NCBI GenBank assembly: GCA_018242585.1
Contig: JAFEBQ010000020.1
Coordinates: 37,513-101,512, forward strand
Direction of reading: 5' to 3'
From: Planctomycetota bacterium
GTDB lineage: Bacteria; Planctomycetota; Planctomycetia; Pirellulales; PNKZ01
Length of the DNA: 64,000 nucleotides
The position numbers and the translations under genes were made by a program. Position 1 is the stretch's first letter, and every line of letters begins with the position of its first letter. The notes beneath the pieces were generated by a model, which was not told the origin of the DNA, made no database searches, and worked only from the letters and a program-made list of their open reading frames with translations. This document shows, piece after piece, positions 1-9,241 of the stretch.

Positions 1-20
1 TTCTCCCCGGGGGAGAAGGG
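1..20. repeat. Truncated palindromic repeat end at window edge
   Basis: The first 20 bases form the short palindrome TTCTCCCCGGGGGAGAA. This is the reverse complement of the palindrome near 60557, so it looks like one end of the same intergenic repeat type, cut off by the window start. Confidence 0.5.
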
Positions 21-54
21 TTTTATCGCGCGAGTCAGTGTGCCCCATCGCACA

Positions 55-804
55 TCACACGCGGCGGCGCTCTTGTTCCAGGCGATCGACAATGAACTGC
101 AGCGCTCGCGGGGCCATGTGATTGTAATAGTCCCAGCTATGTCCGCCAGCTTCGGTCTCGAGGTCGGTCTCGTGCGGAATGCCGAGCGCCGACATTTTCA
201 TGTGCAATCGCTGCGCGCTTTCGTGCCAGCGCAGATCGTTCGGGTCGGACGAGAACCAGACGTTCCGCGGCCAGTTCAGCGGATGAACGTGCAATGTGGC
301 CGTGTCCTGCCGCGCCGCTTCGGCATCGGGGTACATCTGGATGATCGTCTCTTCCTCGGGATCGTCATAGCGAATCTGGTAATCGATCGCCGGCGCCATG
401 GCCACGGCGATGGGAAATGTATTCGGGTGCTTGAACGCGAACCTTAGCGCGCCTTGCCCCCCCATGCTCGTTCCCAGCAGCGCAATCCGCGGCGGCTCGG
501 CCCCCCAGCGTTCCTTGATCTGTGGAACAATGTTTCGCAGCACGTGCTGCTCGGCCGTGAGCTGGGGGTCGAACTCGTCACAAATCTTGTCGGCCCACCA
601 ACTGCGCTTGGTCTGGGGCGCGATCACCCGCAGTCCGTGCTGGCCAAACAGCCCGGTGAACGTCGGGTTCTCGTGCAGCCGCGCCAAGTGGACGCCGTGC
701 AGGTACATCACCACGTAACCGTGCGGACTGGGCTGCGCGGGCTCGAACAGATCGCAGGGGTGCCCGGCGACTTTGACTTGCGACCACTGGCCGGAAGCAG
801 GCAC
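55..804 (-). CDS. Alpha/beta hydrolase, esterase-like
   Basis: A 249-residue alpha/beta hydrolase of the esterase D/PHB depolymerase-like group. The nucleophile elbow GTSMGG lies near residue 112 with the serine in its middle. An oxyanion-type segment (YLHGVH) is near residue 35, and the C-terminal GGHSWDYY motif supplies a likely catalytic histidine. No signal peptide is visible, so it is probably cytosolic. It is transcribed divergently from hpt, 80 bases away. The natural ester substrate cannot be told from sequence. The fold assignment is firm, the substrate is not. Confidence 0.8.
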   Translation of the reverse strand: MPASGQWSQVKVAGHPCDLFEPAQPSPHGYVVMYLHGVHLARLHENPTFTGLFGQHGLRVIAPQTKRSWWADKICDEFDPQLTAEQHVLRNIVPQIKERWGAEPPRIALLGTSMGGQGALRFAFKHPNTFPIAVAMAPAIDYQIRYDDPEEETIIQMYPDAEAARQDTATLHVHPLNWPRNVWFSSDPNDLRWHESAQRLHMKMSALGIPHETDLETEAGGHSWDYYNHMAPRALQFIVDRLEQERRRV

Positions 805-884
805 GTAAAAACTCCTGGGATCAATCGCGAAAACGGCGGCCGACGATTACAATACCGACGCGTCGCGGGACATCGGGCCGGAGT

Positions 885-1403
885 TTGCGAGTTGTGAAAG
901 TATTACTCTCTGAACAGCAATTGCGCGACGGCGTGGCGCGCCTGGCCGACCAGATCAACGACCATTACGGCGGCAAGCCGCTGACGATCATCGGCGTGCT
1001 GACTGGCAGCATCGTACTCGTGGCCGACCTGATTCGCCAGTTACGGATGCCGCTCCGCGTGGGCGTGGTGCAGGCCAGCAGCTACCGCGGCGCGGCCACC
1101 ACGCCCGGTGAATTGCGAATCAGGGCCGACATGCTCCCCGACTTGAAAGGGCGAAACGTGTTGGTGGTGGACGACATCTTCGACACCGGCCAGACTTTGC
1201 ACGGATTATTGGCCGAATTGAAAACTCTCGGCCCGAATGACCTGCGCAGCGCTGTCCTGCTGTGCAAAGAGGGCCGGCAGCAGGTGGCAATGCTTCCCGA
1301 TTACGTCGGCTTCACGATTCCCGATGAGTTCGTCGTGGGCTACGGGCTCGACTATCACGACGAGCATCGCAACTTGCCTTACTTGGCCGTGGTCGAGCCG
1401 TGA
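885..1403 (+). CDS. hpt: Hypoxanthine phosphoribosyltransferase
   Basis: This purine-salvage enzyme transfers phosphoribose from PRPP to hypoxanthine or guanine in the cytosol. The 172-residue length is normal for bacterial Hpt. The PRPP-binding loop VLVVDDIFDTGQTL is clear near residues 88-101, followed by the substrate-side segment IPDEFVVGYGLDY. The start is TTG at 885; a GTG at 894 is an alternative, and neither has a strong Shine-Dalgarno sequence. Its stop codon overlaps the GTG start of the downstream glycosyltransferase by four bases, so the two are likely translationally coupled although their functions are unrelated. Confidence 0.93.
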   Translation: MRVVKVLLSEQQLRDGVARLADQINDHYGGKPLTIIGVLTGSIVLVADLIRQLRMPLRVGVVQASSYRGAATTPGELRIRADMLPDLKGRNVLVVDDIFDTGQTLHGLLAELKTLGPNDLRSAVLLCKEGRQQVAMLPDYVGFTIPDEFVVGYGLDYHDEHRNLPYLAVVEP

Positions 1404-2473
1404 CGATGCGCGTCTTGCATCTTGTGGCCGACGGCGGGCCCTCGGCCGCCAGCAAGCAATTGCGCTGGCTGACGTCGACCGGTCTGGTCGAGTCGCGCGT
1501 CGTGGCGATTAGCGCGCCCTGCGGCCAGTTGACCATCAAGCCCGATCTCGCCCGCGCAAGTAGACGGCTGTTCGACTGGCCGTTTGTTCGCCGGTTGCGC
1601 GCTCTGGTGCGCGAGTTCCAGCCGGCCGTGGTTCACGCTTGGGACATTGCGCCCAGTGCCGCCGCCTTTTGGACTCGCGTGGCGGGGCACCGTGGCCGGC
1701 TAATCGTCAGTTGCCGGCGCATCGCCGCCGATCAGGCGTTGCTCGGGCCAACTCTGGCGCGCCGGTGGGGCGTAAGGATCGACCGCGTGGTCGTGCCGGC
1801 CGAGCCGTTCGCAGATGTCCTGAGCTCTCAGTTCCCCGGCAGCGCGGTGACCGTGGTCCCGGACGTCTTGGCTGACGAAACCTCGACGCCAGCGTTGGCG
1901 AACCTTCGCCAGCAACTCGGCCTGCCCGAAAGCGCCCGGCTCGTGTTTTGTGCCGCGCCGTTCGACGTCACGTCTGCGTTGCGCGATCTGATCTGGTCGA
2001 TCGACCTGCTGCGCGTGATTCGAGACGACGTTCACCTGGCCCTGGTCGGCCACGGCCCTTGGGACTCGCGTTTGCGGCATTTTAGCCAGACGATCGGCAC
2101 TGGTCGAAACGTCCACTTTCTGGGCCGGCGAGATTCACTGGCCCCCTGGCTGGCACAGGCCGACATCTATGCTCAGCCCGGCTACTGTTTCACCCCGCCG
2201 CTGGCAATGCTCGAAGCCATTGCGACCGGCCGCCCCGTGATTGCCGCCGACAGTCCGGGCATTCGACAAGTCGTCGAGAATGAAACCTCGGCGCGACTGA
2301 TCCCTTGGGGAGATCGGGCGGCCTTGGCGCGCGAGATCAACCGGCTGTTGGATCAGCCCGAGCTGGCCCGTCAACTGGCGGCGACAGCCAAACAGCGCTT
2401 TCCGGCAGATCACGCGCCCGCTCAGATGCGACAAGCTTACGAACAGCTTTATGCCGGGATCGCGCAACATTAA
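1400..2473 (+). CDS. Glycosyltransferase, GT4-like
   Basis: A 357-residue GT-B fold glycosyltransferase related to family 4, probably cytosolic or peripheral to the membrane and acting on a cell-envelope or storage glycan. The C-terminal donor-binding half is recognisable (LALVGHGPW, VHFLGRRD, then PLAMLEAIATGRPVIAADSPG). In the usual E-x7-E motif the second glutamate (MLEA) is kept, but the position of the first is a phenylalanine in GYCFTPP, which is atypical. The GTG start overlaps the hpt stop; an ATG two codons later is equally possible. It is followed by glgC after a gap of about 160 bases, so a glycan role is plausible but inferred. Confidence 0.8.
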   Translation: MTMRVLHLVADGGPSAASKQLRWLTSTGLVESRVVAISAPCGQLTIKPDLARASRRLFDWPFVRRLRALVREFQPAVVHAWDIAPSAAAFWTRVAGHRGRLIVSCRRIAADQALLGPTLARRWGVRIDRVVVPAEPFADVLSSQFPGSAVTVVPDVLADETSTPALANLRQQLGLPESARLVFCAAPFDVTSALRDLIWSIDLLRVIRDDVHLALVGHGPWDSRLRHFSQTIGTGRNVHFLGRRDSLAPWLAQADIYAQPGYCFTPPLAMLEAIATGRPVIAADSPGIRQVVENETSARLIPWGDRAALAREINRLLDQPELARQLAATAKQRFPADHAPAQMRQAYEQLYAGIAQH

Positions 2474-2641
2474 GCGACGCTTATCTTCGGTCGATCGCCG
2501 CTGCACGCTCGATCTTCTATCGCTGCCGAACAATCGCTAAACTAGGGCGGCCGCGTCGCGTCTGATTCGGCGGCCATTGCACCAAGGAGCGGGCAACATC
2601 AAGCTCGGGTAAAGCCGAGCCAGAGCCGCGGGAGTTTGTCG

Positions 2642-3898
2642 ATGGATAACATTCTGGCCGTGATCTTGGCCGGAGGAAAAGGTTCGCGACTCGAACCTCT
2701 GACGCGCGACCGCGCCAAGCCAGCCGTCCCCTTCGGCGGCGCCTACCGGATTATCGACTTCGCGCTGTCCAACTGCTTGAACAGCGGGTTGCGCAAGATG
2801 CTGATGCTTACGCAATATAAGGCGATGAGCCTGGACCGGCACATCAACCTGGGCTGGCGGCGTTACTTGTGCCGCGAGCTCGACGAGTTCATCGATGTCG
2901 TGCCGCCGCAACAGCGGATCGACGAGCACTGGTACCAGGGAACCGCCGACGCGGTCTACCAGAACATCTACACCATCGAGCGCGAGCGCCCCGACTACGT
3001 GGTGATCCTGGCCGGTGATCACATCTATAAGATGGATTACATGCGGCTGGTCGAAAGCCACAAGCAAAACCGCGCCGACCTGACGATCGCTGCGCTGCGG
3101 GTGCCGTGCCGCGACGCGACCGAGTTCGGCGTCATGCAAGTCGACACCGACAGCCGAATTGTGGGATTCGAGGAAAAGCCAGCCCAACCCAAGGCGATTC
3201 CCGGCGATCCGGGTCACGCCCTGGCGTCGATGGGCATTTATGTCTTTAGCGCGCGGTTCATGTTCGAGCAGTTGTGCATCGATGCCACTCGCCCGCACAG
3301 CGCCCACGACTTTGGCAAGAACATCATTCCGTCGATCATCAACAGCCATCGCGTGTTCGCGTTTCCGTTCTTGGACGAAAACCGCAAGAGCGCGGCCTAC
3401 TGGCGCGACGTCGGCACGTTGGACGCATACTACGAAGCCAACATGGACCTGGTGTCGGTCGACCCGCTGTTGAACATGTACGACGGTCACTGGCCGATTC
3501 GGACCTACTTGCCGGCTTCGCTGCCGCCGCCGAAGTTCGTTTTTGCCGAACACGGCTCATCGACGCGTTGCGGCCAGGCGCACGACAGTATAGTCTGCCT
3601 GGGAAGCATCATCTCGGGGGGGCATGTCGAGCGATCAGTCATCGGCGCCGACGTGCGGGTGAACAGTTTTGCCCACATCGAGGGCTCGATCCTGTTCGAG
3701 AACGTCGACATCGGCCGCCACGCCAAGGTCCGCCGCGCCATCATCGACAAAGGGGTGCATATTCCTCCCGGCGTCGAGATCGGCTACGACCACGAGCACG
3801 ATCGCGCCCGCGGTTTCACCGTCACCGAAAGTGGCGTGGTGGTGATCGCCAAAGCGGACGGGGTCGAGCACTTCGTCGAAGCGGACAGCATGGCGTGA
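2642..3898 (+). CDS. glgC: Glucose-1-phosphate adenylyltransferase
   Basis: This enzyme makes ADP-glucose from glucose-1-phosphate and ATP, the committed step of bacterial glycogen synthesis. The N-terminal nucleotidyltransferase signature AGGKGSRLEPLTRDRAKPAV, the PFGGAYRIIDFALSN segment and the WYQGTADAVYQN motif are all present. A left-handed beta-helix follows in the last 120 or so residues. Length is about 418 residues, as expected. The ATG at 2642 is chosen because GGAG at 2631-2634 is correctly spaced for it; an in-frame TTG at 2636 lies too close. No other glycogen gene lies nearby. Confidence 0.95.
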   Translation: MDNILAVILAGGKGSRLEPLTRDRAKPAVPFGGAYRIIDFALSNCLNSGLRKMLMLTQYKAMSLDRHINLGWRRYLCRELDEFIDVVPPQQRIDEHWYQGTADAVYQNIYTIERERPDYVVILAGDHIYKMDYMRLVESHKQNRADLTIAALRVPCRDATEFGVMQVDTDSRIVGFEEKPAQPKAIPGDPGHALASMGIYVFSARFMFEQLCIDATRPHSAHDFGKNIIPSIINSHRVFAFPFLDENRKSAAYWRDVGTLDAYYEANMDLVSVDPLLNMYDGHWPIRTYLPASLPPPKFVFAEHGSSTRCGQAHDSIVCLGSIISGGHVERSVIGADVRVNSFAHIEGSILFENVDIGRHAKVRRAIIDKGVHIPPGVEIGYDHEHDRARGFTVTESGVVVIAKADGVEHFVEADSMA

Positions 3899-4054
3899 GC
3901 GTCGATTTGTCGAGGCAGTGACGACGAATTGCTTGACAAGTCCGCGCCGATCGATCAAGACTTAGGCAAGGTGCATGCACTTAGGCGTTCGCCTCCTGCC
4001 TTCAAGTTCACCCCACCGCTACTCCCGCCACTCGCTCGATCGGAGTTCCCGCCC

Positions 4055-5401
4055 ATGTCACGCACTCAAGTCTCGCGCCGTCACTTTCTTTCGACCGCCG
4101 CGGCCAGCGCCGCCGCCTTGACCGTGGCGCGGCCCGCCTGGTCGCGGGCGTTGGGGGCTAGCGATTCGTTGCGTGTGGCGTCGGTCGGCGTCGGCGGCAA
4201 GGGTTGGTCGGACCTGACCAGCGTGGCGGCCAGCAAGGCGGTTCGCGTGGTCGCGCTGTGCGACATTGACGACTCGAAGAACTTCATGGGGCGCGCGGCC
4301 GAGAAATACCCCGACGCGGCCCGCTTTGTCGATTGGCGCAAGCTGCTGGACAAGGCCAACGACTTTGACGCCGTGATCGTTTCGACCCCCGATCACATGC
4401 ACGCGCCGATTTCATTGGCGGCCATGGCCCTCGGCAAGCATGTCTACTGCCAAAAACCGCTGACCCACACGGTGTTCGAAGCCCGACAAATGCGCCGCGC
4501 CGCCGAGCGCAATCGCGTGGTGACGCAAATGGGGAACCAGATTCAATCGCACGAAGCCTATCGCACCGCGGTCAAGTGGGTGCATGACGGTCTGATTGGC
4601 AAGGTCCGCGAAGTCCACTCCTGGCAAAGCGGCAAGATGCGCTGGATATTGACCGACAATCGCCCGGCCGGCAGCGACCCGATTCCCGAAACGGTTCATT
4701 GGGACGAGTGGCTGGGCGTAACGGCTGAGCGGCCCTACAAGGCGGAAATCTATCATCCGTTCAATTGGCGCGCCTGGCAGGCGTTTGGCACCGGGCAACT
4801 CGGTGACTTCGGCTGTCACATTTTGGATCCGGTCTTCATGGCCGTCGGGCTGACGGGACCGACGATGATTCGCGCCGAGGCGCCGACCATGAATCAGGAA
4901 GTCTGGAACAACCGCTCGACGGTTTGGTTCGAGTTCCCACGCACCAAATACACCGCCGGCGATTCGGTTCGCGTCACCTGGTACGACGGCGAAGGGCACA
5001 TGCCCGAGCCCAGCGGACTGGGCATTCCCAGCGACTACAAACTGCCTGGCGCCGGCTCGGTGGTGGTCGGCACCGAGGGAAGTTTGGTGATTCCGCACGT
5101 CAAGGAACCGAAATTGTTCCCGGAAGAAAAGTTCGCCAGCCAGCCCCCGGAAAAAGTGCCCGCGATCGATCACTATGTCGGCTGGGCTGACGCCTGCCGT
5201 GGCGAGGGCTCGACCGGCTCGAACTTTGGCTACTCGGGTCCGCTAACCGAAACGGTGCTGCTCGGCACGATTGCCGTGCGACTGGCGGGCAGTGACCTGC
5301 GCTGGAACAGCGAGGAGATGAAGTTCGCCAACTCGGCCGAGGCCAACGCCCTGTTGAGCAAGCCCTATCGCCGCGGCTGGGAACCCGCCTGGGTTAAGTA
5401 A
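4055..5401 (+). CDS. Gfo/Idh/MocA oxidoreductase with Tat signal
   Basis: A 448-residue NAD(P)-dependent dehydrogenase-like protein that is probably exported folded. The N-terminus has a twin-arginine signal (SRRHFLS, residues 7-13) followed by an alanine-rich hydrophobic stretch. The Rossmann segment VGVGGKGW follows, then HVYCQKPLTH, where the usual glutamate of the EKP motif is glutamine, as is common in exported planctomycete members. The ATG at 4055 starts the Tat signal and has CGGAG upstream; the frame stays open further upstream to 3929 without homology. The substrate is probably a sugar or cyclitol, but this is not determinable. Confidence 0.9.
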   Translation: MSRTQVSRRHFLSTAAASAAALTVARPAWSRALGASDSLRVASVGVGGKGWSDLTSVAASKAVRVVALCDIDDSKNFMGRAAEKYPDAARFVDWRKLLDKANDFDAVIVSTPDHMHAPISLAAMALGKHVYCQKPLTHTVFEARQMRRAAERNRVVTQMGNQIQSHEAYRTAVKWVHDGLIGKVREVHSWQSGKMRWILTDNRPAGSDPIPETVHWDEWLGVTAERPYKAEIYHPFNWRAWQAFGTGQLGDFGCHILDPVFMAVGLTGPTMIRAEAPTMNQEVWNNRSTVWFEFPRTKYTAGDSVRVTWYDGEGHMPEPSGLGIPSDYKLPGAGSVVVGTEGSLVIPHVKEPKLFPEEKFASQPPEKVPAIDHYVGWADACRGEGSTGSNFGYSGPLTETVLLGTIAVRLAGSDLRWNSEEMKFANSAEANALLSKPYRRGWEPAWVK

Positions 5402-5420
5402 CTCGCAGAGAGTGTCAATT

Positions 5421-5576
5421 GGGTAGCCCCGGTTGCCCTGCAACCGGGGTTGCGCAGCAACAAGAAACCACGAGCGCCGCTTTCCCTATTTGGCAAGCCA
5501 GCTTGGCTGACCACGTGTCGCCCGAGGTTTCTTGCGGGCTATCGCCCGCCCAGGTTGCAAGCAACCTGGGCTACCC
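5421..5576. repeat. Palindrome-ended intergenic element, family B copy 1
   Basis: About 156 bases between two convergent genes. The left end GGGTAGCCCCGGTTGC is followed by GCAACCGGGG and GCAGCAACAAGAAACC. The right end carries GGTTTCTTGCGGG and CCAGGTTGCAAGCAACCTGG, ending in GGGCTACCC. The two ends are inverted versions of each other and each is itself a palindrome. A related copy is at 22034. Confidence 0.75.
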
Positions 5577-5629
5577 ACTTCGTGGCGTTTTGCGGCGCAG
5601 TCGCGAGTCGGACTCCACTGGAGCGTCGC

Positions 5630-8293
5630 TCACCACGCGCGGTCGCGGGACGCTTCCTGCAACTCGAACTCGTTGATCGCCGAGAGGAGCGTCTGGCGCA
5701 CATCGTCGATGCGACGCTGGTCGCTGACTTGGCGCCCGCCGTGTTCGGTCACGTAGAACACGTCGACGACCTGGTCGAGGTACGTACCGATCTTGGCCAC
5801 CGACACGCTTAGCCCCAACTCGAACAGCGTGCGAGTGATCGTATAGAGCAAGCCCATCCGGTCGGCGGCGAAGATATCGAGAATCGTGTACCGGTCGCTG
5901 GTGGCGTTGTCGATCATGACCTGAGTGGGGAGCGGCGACAACCCGTCGCGTCCAGGCTTCTCGGCTGGCTGCCACATTCGCCGGAAAACCGGCGTGCGCC
6001 CGTCGTTGTTGCGCAGCGCCGCGATCATCGCCCGGCTCACTTCGTCGAGTCGATCTTGCGGAGGCGGACCGGCAAAGTCGGGATCCTGGACGTGAAAGCG
6101 GTCGAGCACCAGACCATCGGCCAGCGTGTTGATTTCCGCCGAGAGAATCCGCATTCCCTGGCTGGTCAGCGCGCCGGTGATCTTATGAAACAAGCCGGGC
6201 GTAATGCCCTCGTTCGTGCCGACCGAAAACTCGATCGTGCCGGTCTCGGGCTGATAAACGCCGCGAACGATGGCGTCTTGCGGCCCCAGGTGACGCAACG
6301 AGCGGAGATCGGCCGCGATTTGCTTCGCGGGCGTGACGTTCAAATAGGCGCTCGGCAAGGCGTCGACCTGGGCTCGATACCAAGGGGCGTCTTCATCGCT
6401 TTCCAACAGAGTCAGCACCTCAGAACGTCCGCGCTCGAGGCGGAACTCGACCTCGCGCGTGGGATCCTCGCCCCCCAGGTGCTGCATTGTCCGGTGGAAC
6501 AAATCGGTCAGAACTTCGATCTTCCAGGCATTCAACACCCCCGGCCCGACCGCGCCCGTGTCGGCCGCCGTCAGCACGTACAACATCTCCATCAACTCGG
6601 GCGAGCCGACATCGACGGCGAACTTGACCACCAGATCGTTGTCACTCGTGTCGCGGCGAAACGCCAGGTGGGACATCACCAGGTGCTTGTGTACCAGAAA
6701 CTTCAGCAAGTCGCCGTCGGCCGCGGCAATGCCCAGCCGTTGGGCGACTTCTTCGGCGATTCGCAAGCCGACCTCGCTGTGATCTTCCGGATAGCCTTTC
6801 CCCAGGTCATGAATCAGCAGTGCCAAGTGCAGGATCCACTTCCGCTTGATGTGCCGATAGACCGCGCCGAGCGGTCCTGAATCGGCACGAAAACTAGTAC
6901 ACAAAGCCACCGCGCGCAAGCAGTGTTCATCGACCGTAAACTTGTGGTAGACGTTGAATTGCAGCAGGCTACGGGCGTGATTGAAGGCCGGAATCAGAAT
7001 CTCGAGCACGCCCCACTCGTGCAACTCGCGGAGAATGTTCCCCAACCGCGCAGGCTGGTTCAACAGCGACAGGAATCGCTCGGCCGCCTGGGGCGATACA
7101 TCGCGCGACAACGTGGGTACGGCGGCGCGAATGGCTTCGCCGGTGTCGTGCGCGATCGGCTTGTTGTACAAGTTCGACAGATCAGCCAAGCGCAGGATTT
7201 CGACCAGATCGCTCTTGATCTTGACCAGACCGTGGCGGTTGGCGGCGATCTGGTGTGGCTCGACGCGGAAATCGCGCTCGAACTGATGCCCCAACAGCGC
7301 GCTGAACAGCGGCCCCCACCAGGCCTTCCGCCGCGCGCCAATCACGAACCGTCCGGCGATGTTGCTGACCTGGTTCGTCATGCGAAAGTATTCGCGCATG
7401 AAATGCTCGACCGGCAGCATCCCCACGGTGCCTTGATGGCCAAACACTTCGGCCAATCGCATTTGCTCGGCGCGGTCCATCACGTCGTTCGAGCGGCCCG
7501 CGTGAAAGTGCATCTCGTTCCGGACATGCAACAAGAATTCATGCGCGCGCACCAGCGCCGTGAAGTCCTCGCTCGACAGCGCGCCGGACAACCGCAAACC
7601 ATCCAGGTCGGCCACGCCATGACGGGCAAAGCCGATCCAGCGGATCAGTTGAATGTCGCGCAGGCCCCCCGGCGAACGCTTCAGGTTCGGCTCCAACAGG
7701 TAAACCGTCTCGCCGTATTGGTGTCGCTCCTCGGCCCGGGCTTTTTCGACCGCCGCCATGATCGGGCCGGCGCGACGATGAATGCGCTTGCCAAAGCTGC
7801 GCGTGAACCGCTGGAACAATTCCTCGCTGCCAGTCAGAAACCGCGACTCGACCAGCGAGGTGCAGATCGTGGCGTCGGCGCTGGCCAGCTTGCATGCCTG
7901 GTCAACGGTTCGCACACTTTGTCCCAGCGTCAGCCCCATGTCGAACACGTTGCGGACCATCCGCTCGGCCAAGGGCGCGACGCGATTGCTCACTTCGCGA
8001 TCGTGCAGGATCATTAAGTCGACGTCCGAAAACGGTGCCACGTCGCCGCGTCCATACCCGCCGTGCGGCACCAGGACGACGTGCTTGCGCAGCCCGTCGG
8101 GTTCGGCATCGCCGATTTCGACCAACGCCGCCTCGAACAGCCCGAGCACAATGCGATCGAACAATTCGGTCAACGCGCGACAGACTTGAATGCCCGGCGA
8201 ACCGCGCTGATGCCGGGCGAGCAATTTGGCCCGGCCTTCGGCCAGTTGCTGCTTGGCGGCGATGACGTGTTGATTGAGCCCGGACGCGGACAT
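5630..8293 (-). CDS. glnD: PII uridylyltransferase / uridylyl-removing enzyme
   Basis: GlnD is the cytosolic nitrogen sensor that uridylylates and deuridylylates PII in response to glutamine. The 887-residue length matches the family. The nucleotidyltransferase motif GGYGRGDVAPFSDVDLMILH is at residues 78-97. An HD-domain motif (HDLGKG) is near residue 495 and provides the uridylyl-removing activity. Two ACT domains that bind glutamine sit at about 700-740 and 800-850. Start is ATG at 8293. No glnB, glnK, amtB or glnA lies in the window, so the gene is isolated from its partners. Convergent with the dehydrogenase at 4055. Confidence 0.95.
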   Translation of the reverse strand: MSASGLNQHVIAAKQQLAEGRAKLLARHQRGSPGIQVCRALTELFDRIVLGLFEAALVEIGDAEPDGLRKHVVLVPHGGYGRGDVAPFSDVDLMILHDREVSNRVAPLAERMVRNVFDMGLTLGQSVRTVDQACKLASADATICTSLVESRFLTGSEELFQRFTRSFGKRIHRRAGPIMAAVEKARAEERHQYGETVYLLEPNLKRSPGGLRDIQLIRWIGFARHGVADLDGLRLSGALSSEDFTALVRAHEFLLHVRNEMHFHAGRSNDVMDRAEQMRLAEVFGHQGTVGMLPVEHFMREYFRMTNQVSNIAGRFVIGARRKAWWGPLFSALLGHQFERDFRVEPHQIAANRHGLVKIKSDLVEILRLADLSNLYNKPIAHDTGEAIRAAVPTLSRDVSPQAAERFLSLLNQPARLGNILRELHEWGVLEILIPAFNHARSLLQFNVYHKFTVDEHCLRAVALCTSFRADSGPLGAVYRHIKRKWILHLALLIHDLGKGYPEDHSEVGLRIAEEVAQRLGIAAADGDLLKFLVHKHLVMSHLAFRRDTSDNDLVVKFAVDVGSPELMEMLYVLTAADTGAVGPGVLNAWKIEVLTDLFHRTMQHLGGEDPTREVEFRLERGRSEVLTLLESDEDAPWYRAQVDALPSAYLNVTPAKQIAADLRSLRHLGPQDAIVRGVYQPETGTIEFSVGTNEGITPGLFHKITGALTSQGMRILSAEINTLADGLVLDRFHVQDPDFAGPPPQDRLDEVSRAMIAALRNNDGRTPVFRRMWQPAEKPGRDGLSPLPTQVMIDNATSDRYTILDIFAADRMGLLYTITRTLFELGLSVSVAKIGTYLDQVVDVFYVTEHGGRQVSDQRRIDDVRQTLLSAINEFELQEASRDRAW

Positions 8294-8495
8294 TCGTTGG
8301 CAGTCTTAACGTGCGGTGAGTTTGATCTCGGCTGCATGGGAAACGCTCGACCTTTGATCTTTGGCCTAGCGCTGCAGCAGCCCAAGAATTATGCGTTGAC
8401 CGGGCCAAATTGAAAACCCGAGTCGGCGGGAAACGCGGTTTATCTCGCGGAAATCCACCCTTTTGCGCGCTGCTGGCGCGCCGCGCGTCGGCCAC

Positions 8496-8864
8496 CTAGA
8501 AGGTCGACGGCCCCCCCGCTACAAACTGGGCACTGGCTGCTGAAGCGTCGTTGTTCTCGGGAATGCGCGACGCTGGTTGGGCATAGGTCCACGACTTGCC
8601 CGCTTGCCGTGCCGCTTGTTCCAGCGCTCGATCGCGCTCGCACCCCAGTCGTTCGACATGCTCGGCCAGCGCGTTGAACTCGACATCAACGCCAGTGCAA
8701 TCGTCACCAGCGCGAAACCGCAACGGCTGGCTGGCGTTACTCGCAGTTAGCTCGTGCAACGCGCGGCGGACGCGCTCGATGGGGTTCGATTGACGACGCC
8801 CCAGCAGCTTGCCGAGCCAGGTTCGATCGGAATCGCGGCGGCGCGGTAGCTTGGATTCGGACAT
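8496..8864 (-). CDS. Hypothetical protein
   Basis: A 122-residue protein of unknown function. The N-terminus is basic (PRRRDSDRTWLGKLLGRRQ) and is followed by a predicted helical middle (NPIERVRRALHELT, then FNALAEHVERLGCERDRALEQAARQ). The tail is polar and probably disordered. No signal peptide or catalytic motif is seen. The frame is open upstream to 8888, but the ATG at 8864 is preferred because the extra residues are uninformative. It sits about 200 bases upstream of glnD on the same strand. Confidence 0.55.
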   Translation of the reverse strand: MSESKLPRRRDSDRTWLGKLLGRRQSNPIERVRRALHELTASNASQPLRFRAGDDCTGVDVEFNALAEHVERLGCERDRALEQAARQAGKSWTYAQPASRIPENNDASAASAQFVAGGPSTF

Positions 8865-9046
8865 GGCGTTCTCACTCGCGTGGTTCATTAAGTCGCACAG
8901 CGCGACTGATGAAAGCCTATCTCACACGCGACCTGGGCGATGGTCCGCGGGCGGCCAGCGATCATCAAGATCACGCGCCCGCGCGAAGTTCAAGTCCTTG
9001 CAACCCGCAGAATCGCGACAAGCGCCAGTCACCACGGGCAGGCTGA

Positions 9047-9241
9047 CTACCAGAGTCCGCTCATTGGCGGAATCAGCTTGCGAATGCCACGCACGATCAA
9101 ATAAAGCAGCGTGGGATAATAGAAATCCCGCAAGCAACGCCGGCATTTGCACGGCATGGCCAAGGGGAGCCACACCCACTCGCCACCACGAGGACGGCGG
9201 GGGGAAGCCTCGTCAACAGCTAAACAATTCAAGCATCGCAT
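9047..9241 (-). CDS. Small zinc-ribbon-like protein
   Basis: A 64-residue protein with two cysteine knuckles: MRCLNC at residues 1-6 and CKCRRC near residue 35, separated by SPRRPRGGEWVWLPLAMP. It ends with the aromatic and hydrophobic stretch RDFYYPTLLYLIVRG. This layout resembles small bacterial zinc-ribbon proteins with a conserved RPRG-W linker. The open frame extends upstream to 9481, but the homology-like part begins at the ATG at 9241, with a GGGAA about 10 bases upstream. Zinc binding is inferred and the function is unknown. Confidence 0.55.
   Translation of the reverse strand: MRCLNCLAVDEASPRRPRGGEWVWLPLAMPCKCRRCLRDFYYPTLLYLIVRGIRKLIPPMSGLW

Noticed and set aside
2537-3553. 338-codon open frame on the minus strand
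   Set aside because: It is antisense to glgC, which has all family motifs.
6923-8017. 364-codon open frame on the plus strand
   Set aside because: It is antisense to glnD, which has complete domains; no independent motif or ribosome site.
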